From contig CAYMFD010000074.1 in assembly GCA_964389475.1 (NCBI GenBank), positions 1 to 19,458 on the forward strand: DNA of 19,458 nucleotides, given 5' to 3'. The notes under the pieces were generated by a model. It had not been told where the DNA came from, did not search any database, and worked only from the letters and a program-made list of their open reading frames with translations. Below, in pieces: positions 1 through 7,517 of this stretch (position 1 is the stretch's first letter; every line of letters begins with the position of its first letter). Made by a program: the position numbers and the translations under genes. This DNA comes from CAYMFD01 sp964389475. GTDB taxonomy: Bacteria; Bacteroidota; Bacteroidia; Chitinophagales; Saprospiraceae.

Positions 1-22
1 TCGCTATTTTCCTAACGGATCG

Positions 23-54
23 CAAAGATACCACAACATCAAACTACCCTGCAA
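23..54 (-). promoter_or_regulatory. Bacteroidota-type promoter reading off the left edge
   Basis: On the minus strand TATCTTTG (23-30) matches the Bacteroidota -7 consensus TAnnTTTG exactly, and a TTG (52-54) stands 21 bases upstream as the -33 element. The same 21-base spacing occurs in the promoter of the E1 dehydrogenase gene. Transcription would start near base 16 and run left, so a minus-strand gene probably begins just outside the window. No coding sequence is visible in 1-136; the rest of that stretch is AT-rich spacer after metF, with no convincing terminator hairpin. Confidence 0.55.
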
Positions 55-136
55 GCTTTATTTCCACTTTTTTTTTCGGTCGTTGAAATTCAGGATTTAA
101 GATTATGACTATCAACATATTAGCATTCAAAAAAAG

Positions 137-1090
137 TTAGATTTTAGTGACTATGTCTAGTGTTGTAGGTGTATCACCCATGGTATAGAAGTGGATACAG
201 GGTACGTCTTGCTGGATTAGCTCTTTGCATTGGGCTATAGCCCACTCTACTCCTACCTGTCTTACTGCCTCTTTGGTCTGTGCTTTGGATATAGCTGCTA
301 CGAGGTCGTCCGGGAAGTTGACGAAGAACTTACGTGGTACACTGCTAAGCTGGTACTTACGCGTGACGGGCTTGAGCCCTGGTATGATAGGAACATTGAT
401 ACCATGCTTACGGCAGGCATCTCTAAAGGCGAAGAATTTCTTGTTATCGAAGAACATCTGCGTCACTATATAGTCCGCTCCTGCATCGACCTTGGCCTTA
501 AGCATTTTGATATCAAAATCGTAGTTGGGTGCCTCGAAGTGTTTCTCTGGGTAGCCGGCCACTCCAATACAGAATGCCGAATCGTCTGTCGCATCAACTA
601 CTTGATCGAGGTAGTTACCGTTATTGACACTCTGGACCTGGGCCACTAGGTCTACAGCGTACTTATGCCCATCCTGCTCAGGAATAAACTTGTCCTCAAA
701 CTGTCTAGCATCTCCACGGAGTGCCAATACGTTATCGATACCTAGAAAGCGTAAATCGATCAATGCATTCTCTGTCTCGGACTTACTGAAACCACCGCAT
801 ATGAGGTGGGGAACGGCATCGACACCATACCTATGCATAATCGAAGCGCAAATACCTACGGTACCAGGCCTCTTTCTGATAGCGATCTTCTCATAGTAAC
901 CGGAAGGCCTCTTGGAGTAGATATACTCCTCACGGTGGTAAGTGACATCAATAAATGGTGGCTGATGCTCCATCAGGGGATCTAGGATATTAAATATGTC
1001 TTGCATCTTACCACCCTTGAGGGGCGGCAGTACTTCATACGAGAATAGCGTTCGTCCTGCTGCTTTAATAATGTGGTCTGTAACTTTCAT
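137..1090 (-). CDS. metF: 5,10-methylenetetrahydrofolate reductase MetF
   Basis: The 317-residue product is a full-length MetF-family TIM barrel. This FAD enzyme reduces 5,10-methylene-THF to 5-methyl-THF, the methyl donor for methionine synthesis, in the cytoplasm. The N-terminal FSYEVLPP (residues 16-23) corresponds to the family's F-x-F-E-x-x-PP signature, with Glu19 as the expected catalytic acid. The segment VLALRGD (about 121-127) is the conserved strand and loop that contacts the flavin and folate, and VTQMFFD (about 211-217) is the family's Q-x-F-F/Y-D motif. The gene follows the fused E1 dehydrogenase by 37 bases on the same strand with no promoter motif between, so co-transcription is likely. 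Length is normal for bacterial MetF (about 290-320). A second family, methylene-THF dehydrogenase, is excluded by these motifs. Family assignment is very secure; operon membership is inference. Confidence 0.95.
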   Translation of the reverse strand: MKVTDHIIKAAGRTLFSYEVLPPLKGGKMQDIFNILDPLMEHQPPFIDVTYHREEYIYSKRPSGYYEKIAIRKRPGTVGICASIMHRYGVDAVPHLICGGFSKSETENALIDLRFLGIDNVLALRGDARQFEDKFIPEQDGHKYAVDLVAQVQSVNNGNYLDQVVDATDDSAFCIGVAGYPEKHFEAPNYDFDIKMLKAKVDAGADYIVTQMFFDNKKFFAFRDACRKHGINVPIIPGLKPVTRKYQLSSVPRKFFVNFPDDLVAAISKAQTKEAVRQVGVEWAIAQCKELIQQDVPCIHFYTMGDTPTTLDIVTKI

Positions 1091-1127
1091 CGGTAGTATG
1101 ATTATGGCTTTATGATCAGCGTGGAAG

Positions 1128-3107
1128 CTAGTAGTCGAGTAATTGCTGAATGGTCATCCCTAGACGCTTGGTAGGCAGGTAGTCTGCCTCTAGCTTAGGG
1201 TTAAATGGAACAGGCGTATCAAGAGATCCTAGTCGTAGTACTGGCGCATCTAACAACTCGAAGCACTCCTCTCCAATCCGTGCTGCTAACTCTGCACCGA
1301 AGGATGTATTATTAGGTGCCTCATGCAAGACGAGAGCTCTACTGGTCTTACGAATACTCTCCGTGATGGTTGCAAAGTCTAGTGGAACTAGTGTACGCAA
1401 ATCTATAATCTCAATATCGTAGTCATGATCAGCGACATAGTCTAGTGCCCAATGCACGCCTGCACCGTAGGTAATGATCGTAGCCTCAGCCCCAGCACGA
1501 ACCACGCTGGCCTTGCCAATAGCAACTCGAGTGGGTGAAGTAGGGACTGGACCAGAAATGGTACGATATAGTTTTTTGTGCTCGAAGAACAAGACGGGTG
1601 ACGGATCATCAAAGGCTGCTAGCAATAGCCCTTTGGCATCAGCTGGCGATGAAGGGTATATGACCTTTAGGCCCGGGACATGGGTAAACCACGACTCCAT
1701 AGTCTGAGAGTGAAATGGACCTGCACCAACTCCGCCACCGCAAGGCAGTCGGATCACGACATTAGGCGCATGACCCCAGCGATAATTAAGCTTAGCGAGG
1801 TTATTGACAATCTGATTGAAGCCACAGGAAACGAAGTCAGCGAACTGCATCTCAACCATAGAGGGAATACCCGTCAAGGATAGCCCGATGGCAATACCTA
1901 TAATGGCACTCTCGCACAATGGTGTATTACGTACTCTGCCAGCACCAAACTCATCAAGAAAGCCATCGGTGATCTTAAATACCCCACCATAGTCAGCAAT
2001 ATCTTGCCCCATCAGTACTAGGTCATCACTCTCCTGCATAGCTTGCTTAAGACCTGAGCTGATAGCATCAACGAACCTGAGCTCATCTGTAGGGCCACTA
2101 GAGGACAATAGCTGCGAATGATCATGGCGTGGATACACATCACCCATCTCCACAGAAGGGTCAGCGTCTATATCAGGTAGCTGATCTGCGAACTGCCACT
2201 CCTCAATGATGTGTGCCTTGAGCCGATCTGTAAGGGTATCGATGGTACTCTGATCTATCAGGTTCTCAGCAATAAGGTAGTCTTGGTAGCGCTGTAAAGG
2301 GTCTAATCGTGCCCAATCGTCCATCAAATCCTGGGGTACGTACTTGGTACCGCTAGCCTCCTCGTGTCCGCGAATCCTGAAAGTTCTGGCCTCCACCAAT
2401 ATCGGGCGGGGATGTTGTCTAACAGACTCCGCCAACTCACCAATACGTGAATAGACCTCGAGCAGGTTATTGCCTTCGATGATATGCGACTCCATACCGT
2501 AGCCGATACCACGATCTGCCAAATTAGCACAAGCGTACTGCTCCTCCGTGGGGGTGCTGAGGCCGTAACCATTATTCTCGATAAGGAAAATGACGGGTAG
2601 TGACCACACCGCAGCCGTGTTAAGCGCCTCGTGAAACTCACCCTGGGAGGTACCCCCTTCGCCCGTAAAGGCTAGAGCTACTTTGGGTTGTAGTCTCAAC
2701 TTGTAAGAAAGAGCTACACCTGCAGCTAAGCTGAGCTGAGGCCCGAGGTGCGAGATCATGCCTACGACATTCTGGTCTAGGGTGCCAAAGTGGAAAGATC
2801 TATCTCTGCCCTTGGTAAAGCCCAGCTCCTTGCCCTGCCACTGTGCAAAAAGGCGTCGGAGTGGTATATCCCTAGTAGAAAAAACTCCCAGGTTACGGTG
2901 CATGGGGAAAATCATCTCGTCCTGATGTAGGGCGGAGGTAATACCAACCGATATAGCCTCCTGGCCTATACCGCTAAACCACTTAGAGATCTTACCCTGA
3001 CGCAGGAGGATGAGCATTCTTTCTTCGACTAGCCTAGGGAGCAGGAGTCTCTCGAAAAGCACATGGTGTTCTTCCTGTGTGTATTTATCGTACTTCTTGA
3101 AATCCAT
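1128..3107 (-). CDS. Branched-chain 2-oxoacid dehydrogenase-type E1, alpha and beta subunits fused
   Basis: This 659-residue protein is a thiamine-diphosphate E1 component with alpha and beta subunits in one chain, a form common in Bacteroidota. It would decarboxylate branched-chain 2-oxoacids and acylate the lipoyl group of E2, feeding branched-chain acyl-CoA and fatty-acid primer synthesis. The E1-alpha half (about 15-330) has SGIGQEA, the MHR segment, and the ThDP motif beginning FTGEGGTSQGE (147-157) and ending ENNGYG (177-182); GEG replaces the textbook GDG. The E1-beta half (about 343-659) has MGQDIADYGGVF, then the transketolase C-terminal domain with IITYGAG. A longer reading frame opens with TTG at 3134, but the -7 promoter element lies at 3142-3149, which puts the transcription start at about that TTG. 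I therefore choose the ATG at 3107. No E2 or E3 gene is in the window. Pyruvate or acetoin dehydrogenase specificity cannot be fully excluded. Confidence 0.9.
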   Translation of the reverse strand: MDFKKYDKYTQEEHHVLFERLLLPRLVEERMLILLRQGKISKWFSGIGQEAISVGITSALHQDEMIFPMHRNLGVFSTRDIPLRRLFAQWQGKELGFTKGRDRSFHFGTLDQNVVGMISHLGPQLSLAAGVALSYKLRLQPKVALAFTGEGGTSQGEFHEALNTAAVWSLPVIFLIENNGYGLSTPTEEQYACANLADRGIGYGMESHIIEGNNLLEVYSRIGELAESVRQHPRPILVEARTFRIRGHEEASGTKYVPQDLMDDWARLDPLQRYQDYLIAENLIDQSTIDTLTDRLKAHIIEEWQFADQLPDIDADPSVEMGDVYPRHDHSQLLSSSGPTDELRFVDAISSGLKQAMQESDDLVLMGQDIADYGGVFKITDGFLDEFGAGRVRNTPLCESAIIGIAIGLSLTGIPSMVEMQFADFVSCGFNQIVNNLAKLNYRWGHAPNVVIRLPCGGGVGAGPFHSQTMESWFTHVPGLKVIYPSSPADAKGLLLAAFDDPSPVLFFEHKKLYRTISGPVPTSPTRVAIGKASVVRAGAEATIITYGAGVHWALDYVADHDYDIEIIDLRTLVPLDFATITESIRKTSRALVLHEAPNNTSFGAELAARIGEECFELLDAPVLRLGSLDTPVPFNPKLEADYLPTKRLGMTIQQLLDY

Positions 3108-3141
3108 ACCGTACTCAATTAAAGAAAGCTGCAAAAGGAAG

Positions 3142-3173
3142 CAAATGTAACAACCTACGTTCGATCATAACAA
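3142..3173 (-). promoter_or_regulatory. Promoter of the fused E1 dehydrogenase gene
   Basis: On the minus strand the -7 element TACATTTG (3142-3149) is a perfect TAnnTTTG, and a TTG (3171-3173) lies 21 bases upstream. The predicted transcript starts around 3135, giving a leader of about 28 bases before the ATG at 3107. It would drive the E1 gene and probably metF. Confidence 0.7.
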
Positions 3174-3652
3174 CATATGTAAGTGTATGAAATCCAAGAG
3201 GTGACAATTATCAAACATAAATCACTACCCCTCCTAGCGGTGTAAGTCTGCGCAGGAACGCCAAGTAGTCGACTTTAGCATAATGATCGTAACACCTAAA
3301 CGTCTAGCAGCAATAATAATCGAACAAGTTGATCCATAATACTACTGATATGGGAGCCATCCTCCGACTACACCAAAGTACTGGCATAACAGCACGTGAA
3401 GGTTACTTCTGAGTCTCCAGGGCAAGTGAGTTGGTCAATCAATGGAAGATGGGATCGGAAAAAGTGGCCATCACAAGCAACCAAAAGATAGGTAGTAGTC
3501 GTATATGTAAGCAGAGAGAGGAGTGATAATGCTTACTGCACTACATGTGCTATGCAGCGATGACATATATACGATCGTCACCTACATGCTATAAAACCAG
3601 ATCCCGTCCGTTAAATAATGAATGGCATCTCATCGTAAAGCTGTGAACTTAG
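3174..3652. other. Non-coding gap between divergent E1 and Crp/Fnr genes
   Basis: I find no gene here. Only tiny plus-strand frames of 17-20 codons occur (for example 3283-3339 and 3350-3412), with nothing to support them. The 3' part holds a direct repeat CTACATG at 3541-3547 and 3582-3588, about four helical turns apart. Between the copies lies a weak dyad, TGAC (3561-3564) and GTCA (3577-3580). Placed 60-110 bases before the Crp/Fnr promoter, these could be protein-binding sites, but nothing in the sequence proves it. Confidence 0.4.
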
Positions 3653-3660
3653 TACTTTTG
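3653..3660 (+). promoter_or_regulatory. -7 promoter element of the Crp/Fnr-family gene
   Basis: TACTTTTG is an exact TAnnTTTG. No TTG sits at the usual 19-23 bases upstream, so the promoter may need an activator. It lies downstream of the earliest in-frame ATG (3622), so a transcript from it (start near 3667) can only use the ATG at 3688. Confidence 0.5.
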
Positions 3661-3687
3661 AGTGGTGATGGAAAATACAAGACAATT

Positions 3688-4386
3688 ATGAAGGAGCAGC
3701 CGTTATGGTATCTAGAGAATATTGATGTCACGGGTATATTTTGTCCGAACAAACTACATTCTGGAGGTGATAATATAGAGCACAGAACTTTCTCCAAAGG
3801 CGAATACATCTACCTACCTGACGAATTAAGTGACAGAATATTCTTCATCTCAGACGGCCGAGTCAAGATAGGTACGATCGGAGAGAATGGAAAAGAGATC
3901 ACAAAGGCTATACTCAACAAGGGAGAGGTATTCGGAGAGCTGGCAATGATCGGAGAGGACAAGCGACGCGACTTCGCCTATGCAATGGAGTCGACGTCTG
4001 TATGTGTCTTAAGCACTAATGATATCACGACGATGCTAAGGGATCACTCCGGTTTGAGTATGTTCTTTATGAAGATAATGGGTAGTCGAGTACTAGATAT
4101 GGAGCATCGCCTAGAGTCGTTAGTCTTTAAAGATAGCCGATCACGAATAGTCGAGTACTTAGTGGAGTTGGTAGCTAAGCGTGGTCAGCGTGTAGGATAC
4201 GAATGGGTCGTAAGGAAATTCATCACCCATCAAGAAATCGCCAACTTGACGGCCACGAGCAGACAGACGGTGACGACAGTACTTAACGAACTGCGAAACG
4301 ATAACCTTATCACGTTTAACCGTAAGCGCCTACTAGTTAGAGATCTAGATCAATTGAAATCAGAAGTAGGAGTGGAAACTCCCTAG
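3688..4386 (+). CDS. Crp/Fnr-family transcription regulator
   Basis: The 232-residue product has an N-terminal cyclic-nucleotide-binding-like beta roll (about 30-125), a long dimerisation helix (about 120-150) and a C-terminal winged helix. The beta roll contains FISDGRVKIG and FGELAMIG, the latter at the phosphate-binding position. The helix-turn-helix is THQEIANLTATSRQTVTTVL (180-199), typical of Crp. The pocket has Glu (GEL) and Arg (KRR), but Asp follows where CRP has Ser/Thr, so cAMP binding is doubtful. The four-cysteine iron-sulfur pattern of FNR is absent. The frame could start at 3622, giving 254 residues, but the extra 22 residues are unlike the family and contain the promoter element, so 3688 is preferred. 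It is convergent with the lipoprotein gene, sharing CTAG. Targets and effector are unknown; it could act on its own upstream region. Confidence 0.88.
   Translation: MKEQPLWYLENIDVTGIFCPNKLHSGGDNIEHRTFSKGEYIYLPDELSDRIFFISDGRVKIGTIGENGKEITKAILNKGEVFGELAMIGEDKRRDFAYAMESTSVCVLSTNDITTMLRDHSGLSMFFMKIMGSRVLDMEHRLESLVFKDSRSRIVEYLVELVAKRGQRVGYEWVVRKFITHQEIANLTATSRQTVTTVLNELRNDNLITFNRKRLLVRDLDQLKSEVGVETP
4369..4382 (+). other. Small GGAA-loop hairpin at the end of the Crp/Fnr gene
   Basis: GGAGT, loop GGAA, ACTCC forms a five-pair stem with a GNRA-type tetraloop in the plus-strand mRNA, ending one base before the shared CTAG stop site. No T-run follows, so it is not a standard intrinsic terminator. 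It lies inside coding sequence and may be chance. Confidence 0.3.
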
Positions 4387-4919
4387 TTCACTCGCCTACC
4401 CGAGGCAGCTGACGACTGCTTTGACACCTTGGAAGACTTACGTAAGTCCACCATAAGCCCCGTCCTATTACTAGAAACACTCACTCTGTATGGCCTACCG
4501 CCATAGTCGAGTCTGCCGACCTCGCGGTCCCAGTCCTTGGCCAGTAGTACGTACTTACCGCCATACTTTTTGCTAGGACCAAAAAGAAGGTATGAGTTAG
4601 GGTCATCGTCGAAACTCACCGCTAGCCTATTACCGGTAAGTCGGTCAACCACCTGACCTGGTGTACCCTCTTTAATCAATACCTCATCGACCTCTCGACC
4701 ACTATCGACATAAATAGTACCTCTATCAAGGACGACCTTGTTGTCGGATGCCTCCTTGAACAGACGAAGGTCATCGTCGAGGTAAAACTGCACCTTGGTC
4801 AACTGTCGCTCTGTGTAGGCTAGCGATCGATCCAGCGAGGACGTGTATGCTGTATATTTAGAACTACAAGCACCTAATGTGACGCTTAGAAGTATAAAGC
4901 CTGTTATTTTTGCGATCAT
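4383..4919 (-). CDS. Putative small lipoprotein, function unknown
   Basis: The 178-residue product begins with a lipoprotein signal: a hydrophobic stretch ending in lipobox LGAC, with the lipid-bearing Cys at residue 18, followed by SSKY rather than an inner-membrane retention signal. The mature part is about 160 residues, mostly beta and charged, with no transmembrane segment. It has a polar Ser/Lys-rich tail (SSKVSKQSSAASGRR). Segments such as RGTIYVDSGREVDEVLIKEG and GQVVDRLTGNRLAVSFDD suggest a small beta-barrel or SH3-like fold, but I do not recognise a family. It is convergent with the Crp/Fnr gene (four-base overlap) and divergent from the TPR operon, whose palindrome-rich upstream region it shares. 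It probably sits in the periplasmic leaflet of the outer membrane. The gene call is firm; the function is not known. Confidence 0.75.
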   Translation of the reverse strand: MIAKITGFILLSVTLGACSSKYTAYTSSLDRSLAYTERQLTKVQFYLDDDLRLFKEASDNKVVLDRGTIYVDSGREVDEVLIKEGTPGQVVDRLTGNRLAVSFDDDPNSYLLFGPSKKYGGKYVLLAKDWDREVGRLDYGGRPYRVSVSSNRTGLMVDLRKSSKVSKQSSAASGRRVN

Positions 4920-5047
4920 GGCGGATGGGTTGTGATTACATCAATGAGTTGGCAATATGACGAAATTGCTGATATAGTTGTAAAAAGCAACAGGGTACTT
5001 TAAGTCATTCTTAATGGTGCCATGGATAACTTAACAGAAGATTTAAC

Positions 5048-5061
5048 ATGTCCTTGGACAT
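5048..5061. promoter_or_regulatory. Palindrome ATGTCC-TT-GGACAT, operator-like
   Basis: Two perfect six-base inverted arms (5048-5053 and 5056-5061) are separated by two bases. This is the size and symmetry of a dimeric regulator's site. It lies 54 bases before the TPR gene start and in the region shared with the divergent lipoprotein gene. No regulator can be named from the sequence. Confidence 0.4.
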
Positions 5062-5068
5062 AAAGGCA

Positions 5069-5094
5069 GTCACGATTAACGTATTAATAGTGAC
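5069..5094. promoter_or_regulatory. 26-base imperfect palindrome before the TPR operon
   Basis: Arm GTCACGATTAA (5069-5079) and arm TTAATAGTGAC (5084-5094) flank the centre CGTA; ten of eleven positions are complementary. It ends 20 bases before the TPR start codon. It could be a DNA operator, or a leader hairpin in the mRNA if transcription begins upstream. No TAnnTTTG element is visible nearby, so the promoter itself is not located. Confidence 0.45.
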
Positions 5095-5114
5095 CTAGCA
5101 ACTATCAGATACAT

Positions 5115-6596
5115 ATGACACCTACCAGAATAAACCTAGCGGCAGTAGTATTGCTGATATCTTGCTTACTGGTAAAGCCGATTACAGGCCAAGACCTCAC
5201 ACAAATGAGCGAAGCAGACATCGCTCAGCAACGTGACTACATAGATGCTGACCTATCGCTGCTCCTAGGTGACTACTCAAGTGCTGCGGAAAAGTACACG
5301 ACTCTCTACAAGCAAGACAGAAGCAATCATGCCGCAGCGTATGGCCTGGCTAGAGCTTATGCAGCAGCTGAGCGGATAGAAGACGCTAAGAAATATATCT
5401 CGACCGCCATAAAGCTCGCACCCGACAATAAGTGGTACAAACTATGGCATGCCAATTACTACAGAGACCTAGGCGATCATGCCAATGCGCTGATCTCTTA
5501 CAAGGCGCTGTATATGTCTGAGCCTACTGATCGCTACTTCGCCGAAAACTACGCCTACTCACTCCTAGAAACAGGTCAAGATGATAAAGCGATCAAAGTA
5601 CTAGATGAGTACGAGCAGGCTGTGGGGCGACAAGAGTTGCTCACTAAAAAGAAGTGGAGCATCTACGATAGTCAAGGTGAGAAAGCTAAAGCCCTAACCG
5701 AACTCGTAGAGCTAGCCAGCGCCAATCCTAGTAATGATCGCCTCTGGTTAAATGCTGCGAAATATGCTGACCAGATAGGTGACAGTGACGTGGCAGGTAT
5801 GGCCAGTGGCAAAGTCCTAGCCCTAAATCCGCTCAGCCTAGAAGCTAAGCGCCTCAATAACATCCACGAAGGTGATGAAAGCAGGGCTGACGAAGGTGAT
5901 CTCGGCGACTTACTCTCTGATCCATCTGTCGATCTTGATGATAAAATACTGACTATCCTCCCGATGGTCACTGACCTGTCCAACCAGAAACTGGCGACCG
6001 AAGAAGTAGACCAACTAGACAGCTATACTCTCGCTATAGCCACCGCACATCCATCGAGTGCAAAAGCGCTAGCACTACGAGCAGACGTACTAATGCTCAG
6101 CAATCAATACGAAGCAGCGGTGCCACTCTATAAAGATGCCATACAGATAGACGACAGTAAATACTCTATGCATAGCAACCTTCTCTACCTGCTGTACAGG
6201 CTAGATGAGGGCGGACAGCTACTAGCGGCAGCCGAAGCGGCCATCGACTACTTTCCCAATGAAGTAACTGCCTACTACTATTATGGTAGGGCACTGACCA
6301 AGAAAGGAAAATATGCTGATGCCCTATCAACGATAAAAGAAGGTTCTATGATCGCTGGTAATAATCCAGCTCTAAAACAGATGCTACGTGTAGCCGAGGC
6401 CTATAATTATCTAGAAAGTGACAAAGTCGAAGAAGCGAAAGCAATCGCGGATGATCTAGAGACTAATGATGGCTGGGCACAGGAGCTACTAGGGGATATA
6501 GCCACTACTAAAGGACAAGCAGCTACTGCTAAGAAGCACTATCAAAAAGCCGCTAAACTACTCAACGAACCGAGGTTAAATCAAATGAATGATTAA
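5115..6596 (+). CDS. Exported tetratricopeptide-repeat protein
   Basis: The 493-residue product has a signal peptide of about 25 residues (hydrophobic core AAVVLLISCLL, probable cleavage after ITGQ), so it is periplasmic or outer-membrane associated. The body is TPR-type helical hairpins. Clear repeats lie at about residues 70-135 (AYGLARAYAAAERIEDAKKY, then a DNKWYKLWHANYYRDLGD unit), 135-165, 315-345 and 380-410 (AYYYYGRALTKKGKYADALS), and near the C-terminus. An acidic linker around 250-270 separates two TPR blocks. TPR proteins serve as scaffolds, so no enzymatic role is expected. Its stop overlaps the start of the DUF4292 lipoprotein gene by eight bases, which points to translational coupling. 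The EnvC-like gene follows. In Bacteroidota this trio is a recurrent neighbourhood (established knowledge), which suggests a joint role in envelope biogenesis or septal peptidoglycan hydrolysis; the exact partner is not known. Confidence 0.88.
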   Translation: MTPTRINLAAVVLLISCLLVKPITGQDLTQMSEADIAQQRDYIDADLSLLLGDYSSAAEKYTTLYKQDRSNHAAAYGLARAYAAAERIEDAKKYISTAIKLAPDNKWYKLWHANYYRDLGDHANALISYKALYMSEPTDRYFAENYAYSLLETGQDDKAIKVLDEYEQAVGRQELLTKKKWSIYDSQGEKAKALTELVELASANPSNDRLWLNAAKYADQIGDSDVAGMASGKVLALNPLSLEAKRLNNIHEGDESRADEGDLGDLLSDPSVDLDDKILTILPMVTDLSNQKLATEEVDQLDSYTLAIATAHPSSAKALALRADVLMLSNQYEAAVPLYKDAIQIDDSKYSMHSNLLYLLYRLDEGGQLLAAAEAAIDYFPNEVTAYYYYGRALTKKGKYADALSTIKEGSMIAGNNPALKQMLRVAEAYNYLESDKVEEAKAIADDLETNDGWAQELLGDIATTKGQAATAKKHYQKAAKLLNEPRLNQMND

Positions 6597-7359
6597 AGAC
6601 TACTATGGTATCGTCTACCACGCGATAATCATCTGTCTACTCAGCCTGATAATGAGTGGCTGTGCTAGCGTAAGACTAGCGCCTAGGCAGGACCTATCAA
6701 AGTCGGACGTATACTCAATCATAAGCAAGCACAATATCGAGTTTGACTGGTGGTCGTGTAAGGGTAAGGTAAGCCTCAACACCTCTACTGTGGGAGGCTC
6801 CGGTAAAATGTATCTGAGGATCAAAAAAGACAGTCTCATCTGGTCTGTAGCCAAGAAAGCAAGCATAGAGGTGGCCAGGATGAACGCGACACCTGAAGAG
6901 GTCGTCGTAAAATACCCCACGGAAAAAACATATCAACGAGGTAATGTAGATCAATTATCTAGACAGTTTGGCGTGTCGCTATCTTACGAAGATGTACAGC
7001 AACTCTTGGTGGGCAATGTCTTTCTCCCAGATACGACGTCTAGCACCCTAGTACGCCAATCCGACGGCTACCTACTGTCATGGTCTGATCCCTATGGTTA
7101 TGACATTACTTACCTGGTAGACGATCGTACATCACAATTAAGTATGTTGTCGATCCGAGACGCTGACGGGCGAAGCGTCAAGCAGTCATTTGACGATTAC
7201 AAGCCTATCAGCAATGGAAACCACGATGTGGCCTACTCTCGCAGAATAGAAGTAGATGACGATACGCAGATCGGCATAAGGCTGACTGAGGTAGAAGTCA
7301 ATGAGGAGGAGAAGACTCCTTTCTCAATAAATGACCGCTACTCAGAGATTTCGTTTTAG
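6589..7359 (+). CDS. DUF4292-family lipoprotein
   Basis: The 256-residue product has a long N-terminal hydrophobic stretch (AIIICLLSLIMSGC) with lipobox MSGC, lipid-bearing Cys at residue 25, so it is a probable outer-membrane lipoprotein. The mature part resembles DUF4292, distantly of the LolB/LolA-like incomplete beta-barrel kind. It shows the family's run of SCKGKVSL, then an IKKDSLIWSVAKKASIEVAR-type strand pair and a PTEKTYQRG turn. Alternating strands continue to about residue 200 and the tail is acidic. The start codon overlaps the TPR gene's end, supporting one transcript. Family members commonly sit just before an EnvC/M23 gene in Bacteroidota. Lipid or lipoprotein binding is inferred from fold likeness only. 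No frameshift or missing segment is seen. Confidence 0.85.
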   Translation: MIKDYYGIVYHAIIICLLSLIMSGCASVRLAPRQDLSKSDVYSIISKHNIEFDWWSCKGKVSLNTSTVGGSGKMYLRIKKDSLIWSVAKKASIEVARMNATPEEVVVKYPTEKTYQRGNVDQLSRQFGVSLSYEDVQQLLVGNVFLPDTTSSTLVRQSDGYLLSWSDPYGYDITYLVDDRTSQLSMLSIRDADGRSVKQSFDDYKPISNGNHDVAYSRRIEVDDDTQIGIRLTEVEVNEEEKTPFSINDRYSEISF

Positions 7360-7439
7360 CGGCATGTACCCGAGCAAAAACCACGCAGCTATTGTGAAGC
7401 CATCCACACTACTAAAGATATATCGCACTAGTTGCCAAA

Positions 7440-7467
7440 CTGTAAAAGCGGCTTTGCACTCTTACAG
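7440..7467. promoter_or_regulatory. Inverted repeat CTGTAA-N16-TTACAG upstream of the EnvC-like gene
   Basis: Perfect six-base arms (7440-7445 and 7462-7467) lie in the 158-base spacer before the preferred envC start at 7518. The spacer carries no TAnnTTTG element, so read-through from the TPR promoter is likely. The repeat could be a binding site or a weak mRNA hairpin. Confidence 0.25.
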
Positions 7468-7517
7468 ATGTACTACCAATGCTATTGCATCACTTTAAAG
7501 CACTCAGAAGGAAAGGC

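Noticed and set aside
230..649. 139-codon plus-strand open frame
   Set aside because: It lies entirely antisense to metF, has no promoter and reads as low-quality protein; a shadow of the real gene.
3238..3298. GGTGT ... ACACC arms suggesting a tRNA-like or riboswitch fold
   Set aside because: Only five outer pairs close; no anticodon arm, T-loop or known riboswitch core could be fitted.
3283..3412. Two tiny plus-strand frames (18 and 20 residues) in the gap before the Crp/Fnr gene
   Set aside because: No promoter, no ribosome-binding signal and no recognisable sequence; frames this short are expected by chance.
3622..3687. 22-residue N-terminal extension of the Crp/Fnr protein
   Set aside because: It contains the -7 promoter element and does not resemble the family's N-terminus; the ATG at 3688 is preferred.
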